DNA from: Deinandra increscens subsp. villosa
Lineage: Eukaryota > Streptophyta > Magnoliopsida > Asterales > Asteraceae
DNA length: 64,000 nucleotides
Direction of reading: 5' to 3'
Assembly: GCA_039602395.1 (NCBI GenBank)
Contig: JBCNJP010000038.1
Span: 496,001-560,000, forward strand
The translations under genes and the position numbers were made by a program. A model generated the notes under the pieces. That model was not told the origin of the DNA. It was given only the letters and a program-made list of their open reading frames with translations, and searched no databases. Position 1 is the first letter of the stretch; each line of letters starts with the position of its first letter. Below are positions 10,265 through 20,883 of the stretch, one piece after another.

Positions 10265-10510
10265 AGGAACGATTTTCACAGAATTTTCAATTTTTTCCAA
10301 AAAACCCAATTTTTTGTCGTTTTTGATTTTCAGTTTTAGTTTTAGGTTTCTTTTTTGTTTAATTTTGTTTTTCTTTATAAAATTTTGAAAAAACCAAAAA
10401 AATTGAAAAATCAGAAAAATTCAAAAATAGTTGGTGAACGTGACAATCAATTGCAGGAAGGCCCGGTTTATATAATTATTGTTATCTTGTGCTAACTTGT
10501 TTAAATCAGG

Positions 10511-11365
10511 ATGTCGGACCAACCGGGCTCTAGTTCCGGACGTAGAGGTCCCAAGAGGAGGAGGCGTGGAGATCCGGATGCCGCTGTTCCGGTCCCCCCA
10601 TTCAGACGGAGGATCATCAACTATTGGGGGCCCGAGATCTTGCCAGAGGCCGATGTGTTGCCGCCCCCCGTCGCGAGGAGGAACCACGCGCACCATTCAC
10701 TGTTGAGGTTCGAGCGCGACTCGCACGAGGACAGACAGATGCGGAGGTTTATAGAGATGCCGCTGTTGCACCATCGTACGATTGACTGGGGATTGTTGGC
10801 TCAGCTTGGGCAGCTGGAGCGGATTAGAGGGCTAGTGACTGATAGATGGAGGAGGGCGTTGACCCCGGATGACCACCAGTATGTGGAGCTGACTGTCGAG
10901 TTTCTGTCGACATTCCAGGTGGGTCCGGGAAAGTTTGGCGATGGGAACGCCTTGTCCTTTGCTTTGGGCCGTCAGACTCATCACATGAGTATTCCTGATT
11001 TTGCGGTCGCATCAGGATTGTATACAGAGGAGGAGGTTGAGGCACCGGCGTTTGCGGAGCTGCCGAGGGGGCTTTTAAGCCGACCACACCCCCAGGGGGT
11101 TACTGGTTTACAGCTTACTGCTTTCTGGGATGCGATTGGGTCGGTCCCTTATTTGGATAGTGTGGTGGAGTCTCAGATTCGGGATCCGGTGATTAGGTAT
11201 ATTCACAGGATAGTTGCGTGCAATGTTTTCACGACCGGATCGGACCGGCCGGTTGGACCGGGTCCGACCGGTAACCGGAGGATTTTCGAACCGAACATGT
11301 GCATTGGGCCGGGGGTCTTTTTGGCCGGAGCGGTTGGCCGATTGAGCGGTCGGGCCGGTGGTTAG
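10511..11365 (+). pseudogene. Athila post-pol ORF, 5' half (interrupted by hAT)
   Basis: Starts at the ATG at 10511 with a basic N-terminus (GPKRRRRGD). It continues with ELTVEFLSTFQVG, LSFALGRQTHHMSIPDFAVASGLY and IRDPVIRYIHRIVAC, a pattern I associate with the ATHILA ORF-1 / 'putative plant transposon protein' family, whose function is unknown. Genuine coding stops at 11220; codons after that are read from the inserted hAT element and end at 11365. No signal peptide or membrane segment is obvious, so an envelope role is not supported here. Confidence 0.75.
11213..11220. repeat. 8-bp target duplication gttgcgtg (left copy)
   Basis: Matches 12523-12530 right of the hAT element. An 8-bp duplication is diagnostic of hAT transposition. 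Confidence 0.9.
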
Positions 11366-12522
11366 ACCACTGGTCCGGCCGGAATTTTTGTGCTCCATAA
11401 CGTTTCTTGACCGGAGAAGATTTTAGACGGCGGTGAATCTGGTATTTGATTAATTCTCCGGCGACGGCAGGTTGGGTGTTTTGCGGTATTCAACCACCGC
11501 ACAAGATGTGCGTTCTCTGTTTTTAAGAAGATATGGTTTTGTTTGCGTGAAGAAGATGGAGACCAGAGTTTTTTTTTCTTTTTTTTCTTTCCAGTTTTCA
11601 AATCAAATGAAATGGTTTATATTATTTTATATATTAGTGGATTACAGTTGTATTAATACTCTTGATATTAATTTTTCCTTTTTCTTTTTACAGCAATTTA
11701 CTTTTTTACTTTATATTAGTTTATATATATTCTTTTTTTATTTTTGAACGACAGTTTACATATATTGTATGAATTTTTTTCTTTGTCATTTATGATTAAA
11801 AAAATTAGTTTATATATATTCTTTTTAACTTTGAACGGCAATTTACATATATATATATTTTCTTGTCGTTTACATATATTGTATAATTTTATTTTGTCAT
11901 TTATGTAAAAAATTAAGGTGTAAGGTTGAAAAAGTGAAGCGTGACCGTTACGTAGGAAATCAGTAAAAGTGTGGTAAGATGATGTGGCGCTGAAGTGTCA
12001 GAAAAAAAGTGTGGTGAATAAAAAATGTGGTAAACGCATTACCAACACCCTTACAAACAATGCAAGCTGTCTTTCTTCTTTATTTTTAAGTCATGAATTA
12101 AATTCCTTTTATATATTTATCTTTTATTTAATTTATTAGTTTATAGAGTTTTAATAAGTCATCGGCTCTTTATAATTTTTTGAACGACACTCTTTAATAA
12201 TATATTTATAATATATATTTTATTTATCGACGTACCCGTGTTGTATCTGAATTTTATATGTTTTACTTTTGCCGTTTTTCCCATTTTAGAGTAGGATTTA
12301 AACCCATAATTTAGGATTGAATTGTGAGGTTATAAATCAAACGACTTGAGTTAGCTCTTATATGTTATTTTTGTACTATATTTGTTATATACATGTCATA
12401 TAATTGAAATTAATGCATATTAAAACCTGCCGGTTGAACCTCCGGTCTGACCACTCGGTTCCGGTTCGACCTTTATTCCGAAGGACACCGGTCGTACGAC
12501 CGGTCCGGTTCTGAAAACATTG
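11221..12522. mobile_element. Non-autonomous hAT element (1,302 bp) nested in Athila
   Basis: Perfect 10-bp terminal inverted repeats, CAATGTTTTC / GAAAACATTG, are flanked by the 8-bp duplication gttgcgtg. Both subterminal regions are rich in CCGG-containing words (gaccggtccggtt), and the interior is very AT-rich. There is no transposase frame, so it needs a hAT transposase in trans. Element plus duplication adds 1,310 bases and splits the host ORF. It must be younger than the Athila insertion or have been carried in by this copy. Confidence 0.9.
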
Positions 12523-13221
12523 GTTGCGTGTACTATTCTCGGCCGTCGGTCCGGCGTCGAGAAGGTCACGAAGCTAGATTTAGCGGTTCTGCGTTCGATT
12601 GTTGAGGGACATGACCTCAATGTTGCTGGGGTTTTGATTTCATCATTTGCTAGGAGGAGGACATCAGGGAAGGGCGTCCATCTTAGTATGGGGCCCTATG
12701 TGACTAGACTGGCCAGGAGATTGGGCGTTTTTGAGCCGGGTAGGTATTTGGAGACTCATTTGACGATTGGGGCTGAGACTTCTCATTACGAGTTAGGCGA
12801 TATGCGGCTGGCATCGATGGTTACTATGACTGATCCCCCGCAGTGGGAGGCCGTTAGGGGTGTGATCGTACAGGGAGATGAGGCAGCTAGGGCTGCGAGG
12901 CAGCATAGGATCTTACACCAGGTTGAGAGGCCGCTGAGGCGTAGACCAGAGAGACCGCCGAGGGCTGATCAGGTTACATTAGAGACGGTGCAGGAGACTG
13001 TTTTGGATTATGTGGATGTGCGTTTTGAGAGGATAGAGCGGGCTATGCGTTTTATGATGACACAGCAGGGTATGGCTATCCCTGACTTCTTTCGGGAGCC
13101 TGAGGGTGATGATGCTGGAGATGTGGGAGGTGATGATGGTGGACCAGAGGGCGGAGACCCAGATGCGGGGCCGAGTGGTACAGGTGGAGATGTTAGAGAT
13201 GCTGGAGATGATGCGGAGTAG
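12520..13221 (+). pseudogene. Athila post-pol ORF, 3' half
   Basis: Resumes directly after the hAT target duplication. Allowing for the 1,310 inserted bases, it is in phase with the 5' half, so the ORF was about 466 codons before the insertion. It carries DLAVLRSIVEGHDLNVAG and YVTRLARRLGVFEP, typical of the same plant-transposon protein family. The C-terminus is low-complexity and strongly acidic (Asp/Gly-rich). There is no ATG at the half's start, so it is unlikely to be translated alone. Confidence 0.75.
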
Positions 13222-14977
13222 GTGCTGATCATGCTGATGTCACTACCATTACCGATCGGTTTTGTTTCTTTTACCCTTGTACTTTTTGGTTATTTTGTTT
13301 TTGCTAGATCATGGTCCTTATGATATGATATTATATTGTAACTGGGGGTACTGTACGGGGTAACCGGTTGGGTGGTTGTGATTTTCTTTTGATTGTATAT
13401 ATATATGGTATGATGTGTTTGTGTTTCTTTGGTAGCACCATGGGTGAGATGTGATATTCCATATATTACTTCTTCCATCCGATTTCTGGAATTCACGATC
13501 TGTGCGAGAGGGTGTTGGACGACTTCTGAGGAGCTTTTCACGTTGATATCAGGGGAGTGTGTTCCAACTTGTACTTTTTATTTATTTATTTTAATTTTAT
13601 TTATTTTTGCATTTTATCTTTATTTTTATTTTTATTTTATCGTTCGTGTCTGTATATTCGTCATGTGCGTGTTTCCTATCACATTGAGGGCAATGTCGAT
13701 CTTAAGTGTGGGGAGGGGGACAGGACGTCAGTTTCAGAAGTTTTTGAATTTTTAGGTAGTTGTGTTTATTTCGAAAAAAAATAAATTTTTAGGTAGTTGT
13801 GTTTATTTCGAAAAAAAATGTAAAAAACATCAAAAATCCAAAAAGATTTTGCAATTTTTTGAGTCATTTTTAGTTTTTGGTTTTTGAGTCAAATCTGGTT
13901 TTGGAAAAATTGCCGGTACATGGAAAATGATAGTACAATTGGGAATCGATTTTCAAAAGTAAATTAAAAATAAAGAAAAGGGAAAAGTGGTAGAAAAGGA
14001 AAGAATGGAAAATATATCTAATTTGTGATGTGTCGGTAGGCCCAGCTGATTTAGTAAAGCTTAATTATCCCATGGTGTTTATTTGTGTATAAATACGTAA
14101 TTAAATTAGTCTGCTAGTGGGTTCCCATTTTAGGAGTTATAGTGAGGTTGAAACTGATGATTAGGAGGAAAAGGACCTTTTTAGATTAGAGACTTATATA
14201 TCCTCAGAATAAATTGGCACGTTATGATCTTTTTGCGAAAGCAAATCCGAGAAATAACGGCGCCCCATTTTTCCATATTTGAGCATATTAGGGTAATAAA
14301 TTGGTTAATGAATTAGAGTGAAGGGACAGAATACTCACGTACGGATTAAGGATAGTATCCCGTGGTAAGTGCCTCTGATGATGTTCCGGATCTCGTGGGC
14401 AAAACACTCACGTATGATTTCGGGGGTAAGACCTTGTGAAAGAATGCCTCTGATGATGTCCGTTGGTAAGTATAGTTAAAATTAACCAATTATATATATT
14501 TAAAAAAAAGAAAAAAAAAGAAAAAAGAAAGAAAAGAAAAAAAAAGATAGGAAATGTCGTAGAAGAATAAATGCTCACAATTTCATTCATCCATTCAATT
14601 TCATCATTCTTGGGATATATGAGTATCTGATTTGACTAGGGTGGGAAAATATAAATATTCTATCTATATTACCCTTTGCTTTGACCGAATTTGAGTCGGG
14701 ATTAGATTGAGCTTGAGCTTTCTGAATGTGGGACACATTGGTAGGTTAATACAAATATTCGGTAATTTATATAAACACCTTGGGGGCTCAAAGATCAGTG
14801 GTTGGGTTTAGTCGGATAGAAATATCGGCAATTGCAATTAGTATATATGAATACATCTTGGAATGTGGAAGTGAATTGGTTGCTAAATATTAAATTGTTG
14901 AATGATTTGAAATAATTTTCCCGATTATGATTCCATGGCAGGTTTTTCCGAGACGGAAAAAGTCAAGTGTGGGGATG
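13222..14977 (+). other. Athila 3' untranslated region with two polypurine tracts
   Basis: No coding support. An extra purine tract lies at 13704-13720 (aagtgtggggaggggga) and the LTR-adjacent one at 14965-14977 (aagtgtggggatg). An A/G-rich low-complexity run occupies about 14503-14550. Confidence 0.7.
13747..13819. repeat. 37-bp tandem duplication
   Basis: Two adjacent copies of a unit containing aggtagttgtgtttatttcg followed by an A run, offset 37 bases. Confidence 0.85.
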
Positions 14978-16103
14978 TGATGTTAGTCCAATGTGTCGTC
15001 ATTATTGTGCTTAATTTGTTATATTTATTTATAATAATGGTTGGATTACATGGCATTTTCACGAGTTTTATGTTTTGAGGTACCGAATGCTTAATGAGTC
15101 AAATTGGAGTAGTTATGAGAGAAGCTGAAGCTGATCGGTACAAAGTTCAAGAAAGATCGTGAAGCAGGCAATGACTTAGAAGAAAAAGAAGAAAAGTCCT
15201 GAAATGAAGATCTGGGCGGTACGCTCAGAAGAGAAGAAATCAGGGCGGTACGCCCTGAAAAGGAGGAAAAGTTCCGGAAAAAGAAACCCGGGCGGTACGC
15301 CCAGGATTGCATAACCTTGGGCGGTACGCCCCAATTTGGCCGACAGAAGAAATTAGGGTTTTTCATATTTAATCTTGTTTGTTAAGAAACTTAATCACTC
15401 TCTCCCATTCGTATTCGACCAGAGACTTAGGTTTACGATTTTCTCCATTGTTCGTGAGGATTTTGAAGTTTTCAATCATTCGGTAACTGTTTTTAATGCA
15501 ATCTTTCATTATGTCCTTGTTTGTTTCATTAGCCATGTCCGGCTAATCACCACTAACTGCTTTTGGTGATTGGTTGGCGAAATCGTTCTATGACTAATCA
15601 ATTGCTTAACTAGTTGTTCCGGAATACTTGCTACCGTTGAACACCCGCATGCGAAATTGTTTAATTTAACTAGTAACCTAGGGTTTTAGTGGTCCACTGT
15701 TTATTGATCTAGCACTTTCTTGCGGCATGACTAATCAGCCCATTAGGAACTTAGGTTATTAGGTCAAGGAAGCAATTGGGGGGCATGTCTATGTGTCACT
15801 AGTTAGTAATTAGGTTTGTCTAGATCGGTAGCCAACCAGGATCCAAAAGTGGTTAGATTTGTCTCATTTGAATTCAATCAATTTTCTAGGTTAAAGTAAG
15901 TTAATTTGTTAGTTAGTTCACCCCAACAATTCAAAACAGCCAAGTGGCAATTTTAGGCAATTTTAGGTAATTAGTAATTTTAGTTAATTCAGTTAATCAG
16001 TTAATCAATTTCCACATATTCCCTTGGTTCGATAACCCTAGCTTCCACTACTACAAATTTAACCTAAGTTGGAGATTTGAAACGGCCTGACAAACCGTTA
16101 TCA
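14978..16103 (+). repeat. 3' LTR of the Athila element
   Basis: 1,126 bp, the same length as the 5' LTR, with about 15 single-base differences by eye. It is preceded by a polypurine tract and followed by the target duplication atgta at 16104-16108. Four hairpin motifs recur at 15214-15332. Confidence 0.95.
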
Positions 16104-16108
16104 ATGTA
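16104..16108. repeat. Target-site duplication atgta (right copy)
   Basis: Matches 1534-1538 and fixes the outer edge of the Athila element. Confidence 0.9.
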
Positions 16109-16524
16109 CAACAAAATAATATATTGTCACTATTAATAGAGACTCAATAGATAAAAATAAGAGGCTAGATACAGGCAACTGTAATTGAGTTTAGGAGTTA
16201 TAGCGGTAAAATGACATTGTGTTTGATATAGTAATAAGACTTTAGATGTTTATTAATTGTTTCTGATTATAAGAAACAATAGTAAAGGCAGTAGGATATG
16301 TATTTGATAGGTGTATAAGTTGGATCATTATAGATCAGTAGATATGTAAATGTAGATTTGCAAATAAATATTAAACATAAGATTAGATCTAGTATACTAT
16401 TGGTGATTGCTTGTTTAGAAAATTTATTTTGGTAGGTTACTATAGGTGTCAATAAATATGTTAATATAATAAAAGCATGATGTTGTTATATAATGTTTTT
16501 TTCGGAGGATAGTAGGTATATGTT

Positions 16525-17982
16525 ACTATAGATGCACCTGTTGTTTTTCAGACTCAGACGCAGAAACGGATCCCTTGTTGCGGTTGTCCCTTCGACAATC
16601 TCTTCAAGCTTGCCAATATAATCTGTATATATCATAAGACAGTAATTAGAAAACCTAAACATGTGTGGAAGTATGGAATATTTAATATTTAAAGAAACGT
16701 AAACAGAAAGTATACATGGTTATATCTAAGAATGTTAATTTAATATGTTGTATAATGAAGTCGTTTGTTGGACCTAACAGGTGTTTGTAAATATAGAATA
16801 TGGTTGTTGAGCCAAGTGAATAAGTACTGCTAAGACCTGGCGTGTCAATAAATGTAACATATTAAATGCGGTTGTGTTGTGTGTAGCAGGAACAACATAG
16901 AATGTTGTGTTACCTAGTTTGAAATGAGTAGCAACAAAGGACAACCAAACAGAGTTAAAATAGTTTCTGTCTTTTAATATATTGGATAGTGAATGAAAAA
17001 ATATATAGACATTAACAATTTATGGTGTTGTTATTTTCCTGTACCTAAGAATTTGAACAGATAGCGGATGAAGACAAAATAGTTGAGGCAGTATTAAAAT
17101 AGAAGCTAGAGAAACAAAATGGAGGCAGCAAATAATTTTTTTTTCCAGCACATAAAGATGATAAAAGACGGTTTTGTGTCTTCTAACCATTGGTTGTTGA
17201 GGTTGTAAAGAATTTTTTTTGCCGAATACTAATAAAAGTCCGTTCTATGTAATAGTAAGAACGTATGAAGAGGTTTTTTAACCTATTATTATTTCTTGAG
17301 TTTCAGTCGATGGAATAAGGTTCTGAAAAAGGGAAACTCAAAATAGAACTTTGGATAGATGACTGAATCTGGAATGGATTCAACAATAACAGCGGGTCCA
17401 AAGATCATGCTCAGTGGGTGGCTGACGGATACGGAGGCTTAGAGCAGATGAACCGAGAGAACCTATAGCACTGTAAAAGTTCTAGTTCATTGTTAAAGGT
17501 ATCTCTGTACAGTGGCGAAGCTTGAAAATGTCAAGTGGGGGGTCGGCATCTAATTTTTTTTCCTAACGCCAATTTTTGGGTAAATGGGGGGTCGAAACCG
17601 GAGTATATCGAAATTTTCTGCACGAAAATTATACAGCCCCTACATCACAAAAAAAAAAAAAAAAAAACCGGGGGGCCGGACGCCCCCTCCCGCCTCTTAA
17701 AAGCTACGCCTCTGTCTCTGTATTCAGGTAATTTAGTAATTTGTATGGCATTTCCCTGCATAAAGAAACCAAATTTTAAGCTCGTAAATATAAAAATACA
17801 GGAATGAGACAGAGGAGCAAGAAGTGGATGTAAAAGAAGAATTGATTGTATACGTCTGTGTCGACAACAATGTAGGATGTTTCCCTCTGCTTCATACGGG
17901 TTGACCATCGCCTAAGAACGCGAACCTCAACAGCGTTCTGAGAGGTTTTCTCTGAAAGTTTATCTAGTGTACTAACCTCCAT
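16525..17982 (-). pseudogene. RPA1-like single-strand DNA-binding gene of the Helitron
   Basis: A first exon starts at the ATG at 17982 (MEVSTLDKLSEK, then EVRVLRRWSTRMKQ and YIVVDTD), an OB-fold beginning like plant RPA1/DUF223 proteins. A likely GT donor is at 17853. A second exon begins after an AG at about 17764 (GNAIQITKLPEY) and is split by the MITE at 17510-17714. Later pieces include SVIYPKFYFEFPF near 17330 and DYIGKLEEIVEG near 16610. RPA-like proteins in Helitrons are thought to bind the displaced strand. The exon structure is my reading of splice signals, and frame breaks make it a pseudogene. Confidence 0.65.
17510..17714. mobile_element. hAT-type MITE (205 bp) inside the RPA-like gene
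   Basis: The 8-bp duplication tctctgta (17502-17509 and 17715-17722) flanks imperfect inverted ends, CAGTGGCGAAGCTT and AAGCTACGCCTCTG. It contains a poly-A run and a GC-rich stretch and has no coding capacity. It splits an RPA-like exon. Confidence 0.9.
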
Positions 17983-18267
17983 TGATGATGACCTGAATAT
18001 AAACAGAAGATTCACAATGTCAGCTATGCAGATACAAATAACAGAAATAAAGTTAATGTGGTAGTAGGAAATCCATGTCTAAAAAGGCGGATTCTATATA
18101 CAAACAACAGTTAATATAATAAGCGTTGACTAAAGATACACATGTCTATCTGTAATCCTATCGAATTGTTTATGATAATTATAAATCAAACATGGGGTGA
18201 AAAATATTTTAGGCGGTAAAAAATGAAGCTGGCTGGTGTAGGTATAGGAGTATGTGTAAGAGAGGGG

Positions 18268-18475
18268 CTAGATGTATTTGTAGACAGATAATAATGTTCT
18301 AAATATACGTAAAACCTCATTATGAGTAAGCTCGTCAAGGAAATCAGAATATACAACATTTGTTGTTGTATTTGAGTTGCTGTTTTCTTGTGGCAGAATG
18401 AGTAACTTTAAAGAGGCTGGACTTGTTGCTCTAGAAAGAGTAACATACAACTGACCGTGACCAAATACTGGCTCA
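18268..18475 (-). pseudogene. Helitron helicase, C-terminal motif VI region
   Basis: Reads PVFGHGQLYVTLSRATSPAS, the conserved PIF1-like motif VI with its arginine, then a short tail ending at 18268. It is out of frame with the preceding helicase block. The junction at 18476-18488 coincides with a 13-bp repeat of 18528-18540, and some codons before the motif are missing. Confidence 0.85.
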
Positions 18476-19330
18476 GGAAACTGTCTCCTGACTTTTATTT
18501 ATTGTCATTGCGTAACAGGTCCGCACTGGAAACTGTCTCCGTTTGAAAACGAAAGGTAATTCTTTTTTGTCATGAACAAAGTCAATACGTGGTATGTACA
18601 CTCTGCTTCCGATAGACGTGCCAGTGAGAACATTCGCTACAATCGTCTTTTCTAAAAGCTTGGATACAATTAACCGGGTTCCATTACACAGACCTGAAGA
18701 CTGATTAATGTTACAGAGCAACATTATTGGGGAATTCTCTTTAAGAATGAACTGATGTGGGGGCATGCCAGGAAATGTTAGCAAGTTAAGATACTCGGGA
18801 GGATACTTAAGATTAGAGTCAGTTGAGGTTTGTGAATGAGATATCATCGAATCTGTACTCAAATAGGTAATGCACCTTCCTGGAGACATATCAAAAACCA
18901 TATTGTTGATAGTATCAGCTGTGTTATTTTTGGGGCAGACAATTGTTCGGTCTGATAAAGACATTAAATCTGGGTTTTTGAAAAAGTCTGCATCATATAT
19001 AAACATGATGAGATCCAAAAGTGTATTTTTTGATGCTGGAAGCAAGAAACTTTTAGGAATATCAACTATTTTTGAGCTGATGTTTGTGTTGTCATTTGGC
19101 TCACCGACCAACCCATCGCCTATAGATAATATCCATTCAGAAAATGCCTGAGCAGCCGCTCTATCTACAGAGTTTAATGGTGATCGAGATACACGCATGT
19201 TTTCATGCAGCCGCATGAGACTGAAACAGTGCCAAATTTTTGATCTTGTAATAGATAAAGAAATTATTTCATCCTTTGTGGCTCTAGATTTAATTGGAAG
19301 CGTTTGCCTAAAATCACCTCCCAGAAGCAC
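18473..19330 (-). pseudogene. Helitron helicase, motifs III-V block
   Basis: A 285-codon frame with GGDFRQTLPIKSRA (motif III of PIF1-like helicases), RLHENMRV, DRTIVCPKNNTADTIN, LLCNINQSSGLCNGTRLIV and AMTINKSQ (motif V region). The family unwinds DNA during Helitron transposition. A TAG at 19355-19357 separates it in frame from the Walker block, and it ends at the deletion junction near 18488. Confidence 0.9.
18476..18540. repeat. 13-bp direct repeat flanking a helicase deletion
   Basis: ggaaactgtctcc occurs at 18476-18488 and 18528-18540, 52 bases apart, in coding sequence that should not repeat. It marks the place where helicase codons are lost and the frame changes. Confidence 0.75.
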
Positions 19331-19354
19331 TGATAAACCACCAAACGGCTGATC

Positions 19355-19762
19355 CTATTTCTCAAGAATGTCTCGTAAGGTTTTATCTAAACATTCAAAG
19401 CATCTGCGGTCGGTCATCGGAGCCTCATCCCAAATTATAAGACTTGTCTTAGAAAGAAGCTGAGAAAGCTGGGTACCCTTTTTAATATTACATAATGATT
19501 CCGGCTTTATATCAATTGGAATTCTGAAACGTGAGTGAGCAGTCCTAGCAGAAGGCAGTAAGAGGGCAGCAATTCCAGAAGACGCTACAACAAGAACAAT
19601 GAGGCTTGAGGATCTAAGAGCGGATATGATTACCGTCCATAGGTAAGTCTTTCCTGTACCATCATGGCCGTAAACGAATAACATAATTTGTTTATGTGCA
19701 GCCACTACGTCAGTCACTAAAGTAAAAATATGTTTTTGTTCATCATTGAAAGCTGAACACAT
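19355..19762 (-). pseudogene. Helitron helicase, Walker A/B block
   Basis: Contains FNDEQKHIF (Q-motif-like), Walker A GHDGTGKT at about residues 32-39, ASSGIAALLLPSARTAHSRF (motif Ia) and Walker B IIWDEAPM at about 108-115, all typical of PIF1/Helitron helicases. It ends at an in-frame TAG at 19355-19357. Confidence 0.9.
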
Positions 19763-19779
19763 GTTGAGGTATAAATCTC

Positions 19780-20043
19780 TTAGAACATCACATTCGTAAT
19801 ATTTTCTTCAGTGATTAAACGATTATCCAAAACAGAGATCATGTTTGCTGGTGGCATAGGTAGCCCAAATGTAGCTAAAGAATGACCGCCTGAACTTGAT
19901 TTCAGCTGCAATTCAAGTTCAAAAAGAACATACTGTTGTAAAATTTGTGGTGTCACCTCTGAGGTGTTTGTAGCAGACATATTACAAAAATTATATGTAA
20001 TGTCGTCACTCATTTTTTGCCAAAACTTATTCCAAAGTACCAA
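19780..20043 (-). pseudogene. Helitron Rep/helicase linker fragment 1
   Basis: Short frame (LWNKFWQKMSDDI ... FELELQLKSSSGGHSLATF) matching the linker between Rep and helicase in plant Helitrons. It is joined to its neighbours by single-base frameshifts near 19770 and 20050. Confidence 0.75.
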
Positions 20044-20056
20044 AGGATTCGTAACA

Positions 20057-20407
20057 TCACAGAACAGATAATGACCTTAATTCTCGAGAGGTTGCAGAAA
20101 CAGACGCTTCAGACAGTGCAGTTTCCCATTCGACATCGTTCCCTAATAAGCCTAGTCGTTCACATGCTAAACGGTAGGTTGGGTACACAGTATTTGAGAC
20201 CGTTCTTAAAGATTCGAATGAAGTGCAACCTCTTTGTACTCCTAAAAGCAAGCGCATATAAAATGGCTCACCACATGTAGGATGTACATATATCATACGA
20301 CTAATCGATGGGATTTTTTTGCTCAGTCTACGTGCCCAAAATCGACCATTATCAACCCAACGAAATTCTGACAGGTAATCGATGTATGTAAGATGGTTGC
20401 CACTCAC
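20057..20407 (-). pseudogene. Helitron Rep/helicase linker fragment 2
   Basis: Contains LTYIDYLSEFRWV, RMIYVHPTCGEPFYMRLLL, CTSFESLRTV and ACERLGLLGNDVEWETAL, a strongly conserved block of plant Helitron proteins. It is in frame with the Rep piece 20450-20883 apart from a TAA at 20450-20452. Confidence 0.9.
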
Positions 20408-20449
20408 ATCAGATACATTATTTGAAAACCATTCAGTGAGAGTTGTTTT

Positions 20450-20883
20450 TTAGGTAACAGGATTATTAACAATACCTTGTAAGTGATCTGAATCCTTGAA
20501 AGAAATATTTTGCATTTCGTCTTGGTGAACAACTAAGACCTGTACAGCTGGGTTTCTGTGATGGATTGGAAAGTTTAGAATACGCCATGCCGCCTCATGA
20601 GGACATATAAAACGACCGTCAACGAAATTTTTGATCTCATCAACACAGGTAACTTTGGACGCAAGAACAGAGCCGTCTGTTGTTGTAGTCTTTGTTATAG
20701 CAAAACGGATGCGGTCGGAACCCTTTGAGATATATTTGAACAAATACTTAATAAGCATGTTCCAACCACAATATTCGACATTAATATGGGCGTCAAAATG
20801 TAGACAGAGGCTCTTATTATAGGGGACCACAAATTTATTGTCCAATGGAGCACCGCCTCTAGAAGAAGGAAAACGCCTGGATG
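20450..20883 (-). pseudogene. Helitron Rep, tyrosine-motif part
   Basis: Starts just inside the target duplication of the solo LTR and reads LDNKFVVPYNKSLCL, then KYLFKYISKGSDR, the Rep region with paired tyrosines used for strand cleavage. It continues through ICPHEAAWRILNF. Codons beyond 20883 come from the inserted LTR. Confidence 0.9.

Larger units (their letters stand above)
9243..10510 (+). other. Athila spacer between pol and the post-pol ORF
   Basis: About 1.27 kb without convincing coding sequence. A His-rich frame at 9675-9935 is codon-repeat noise. It carries eight copies of the GC-rich hairpin motif in two clusters. It could act as leader or intron for a subgenomic message of the downstream ORF; that is inference. 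Confidence 0.55.
1539..16103 (+). mobile_element. Complete Athila-type Ty3/gypsy LTR retrotransposon (14,565 bp)
   Basis: Two 1,126-bp direct LTRs flank an internal region with a tRNA-Asp-type primer site, gag-protease, RT-RNase H, integrase, a long spacer, a post-pol ORF and a polypurine tract. A 5-bp duplication, atgta (1534-1538 and 16104-16108), marks insertion. I count about 15 substitutions between the LTRs by eye (roughly 1.3%), which suggests a fairly recent insertion. Lineage is assigned from the FMDDFS RT active site, the DLGAS protease, the primer site and the extra ORF after integrase. It is not autonomous now: gag has frame changes and a stop, pol has two stops and the post-pol ORF carries a hAT insertion. 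Confidence 0.95.

Noticed and set aside
17776..18015. Minus-strand frame tail (FFFYIHFLLLCLIPVF) as a membrane protein
   Set aside because: It is intron read-through after the RPA-like first exon; a GT donor lies at 17853.
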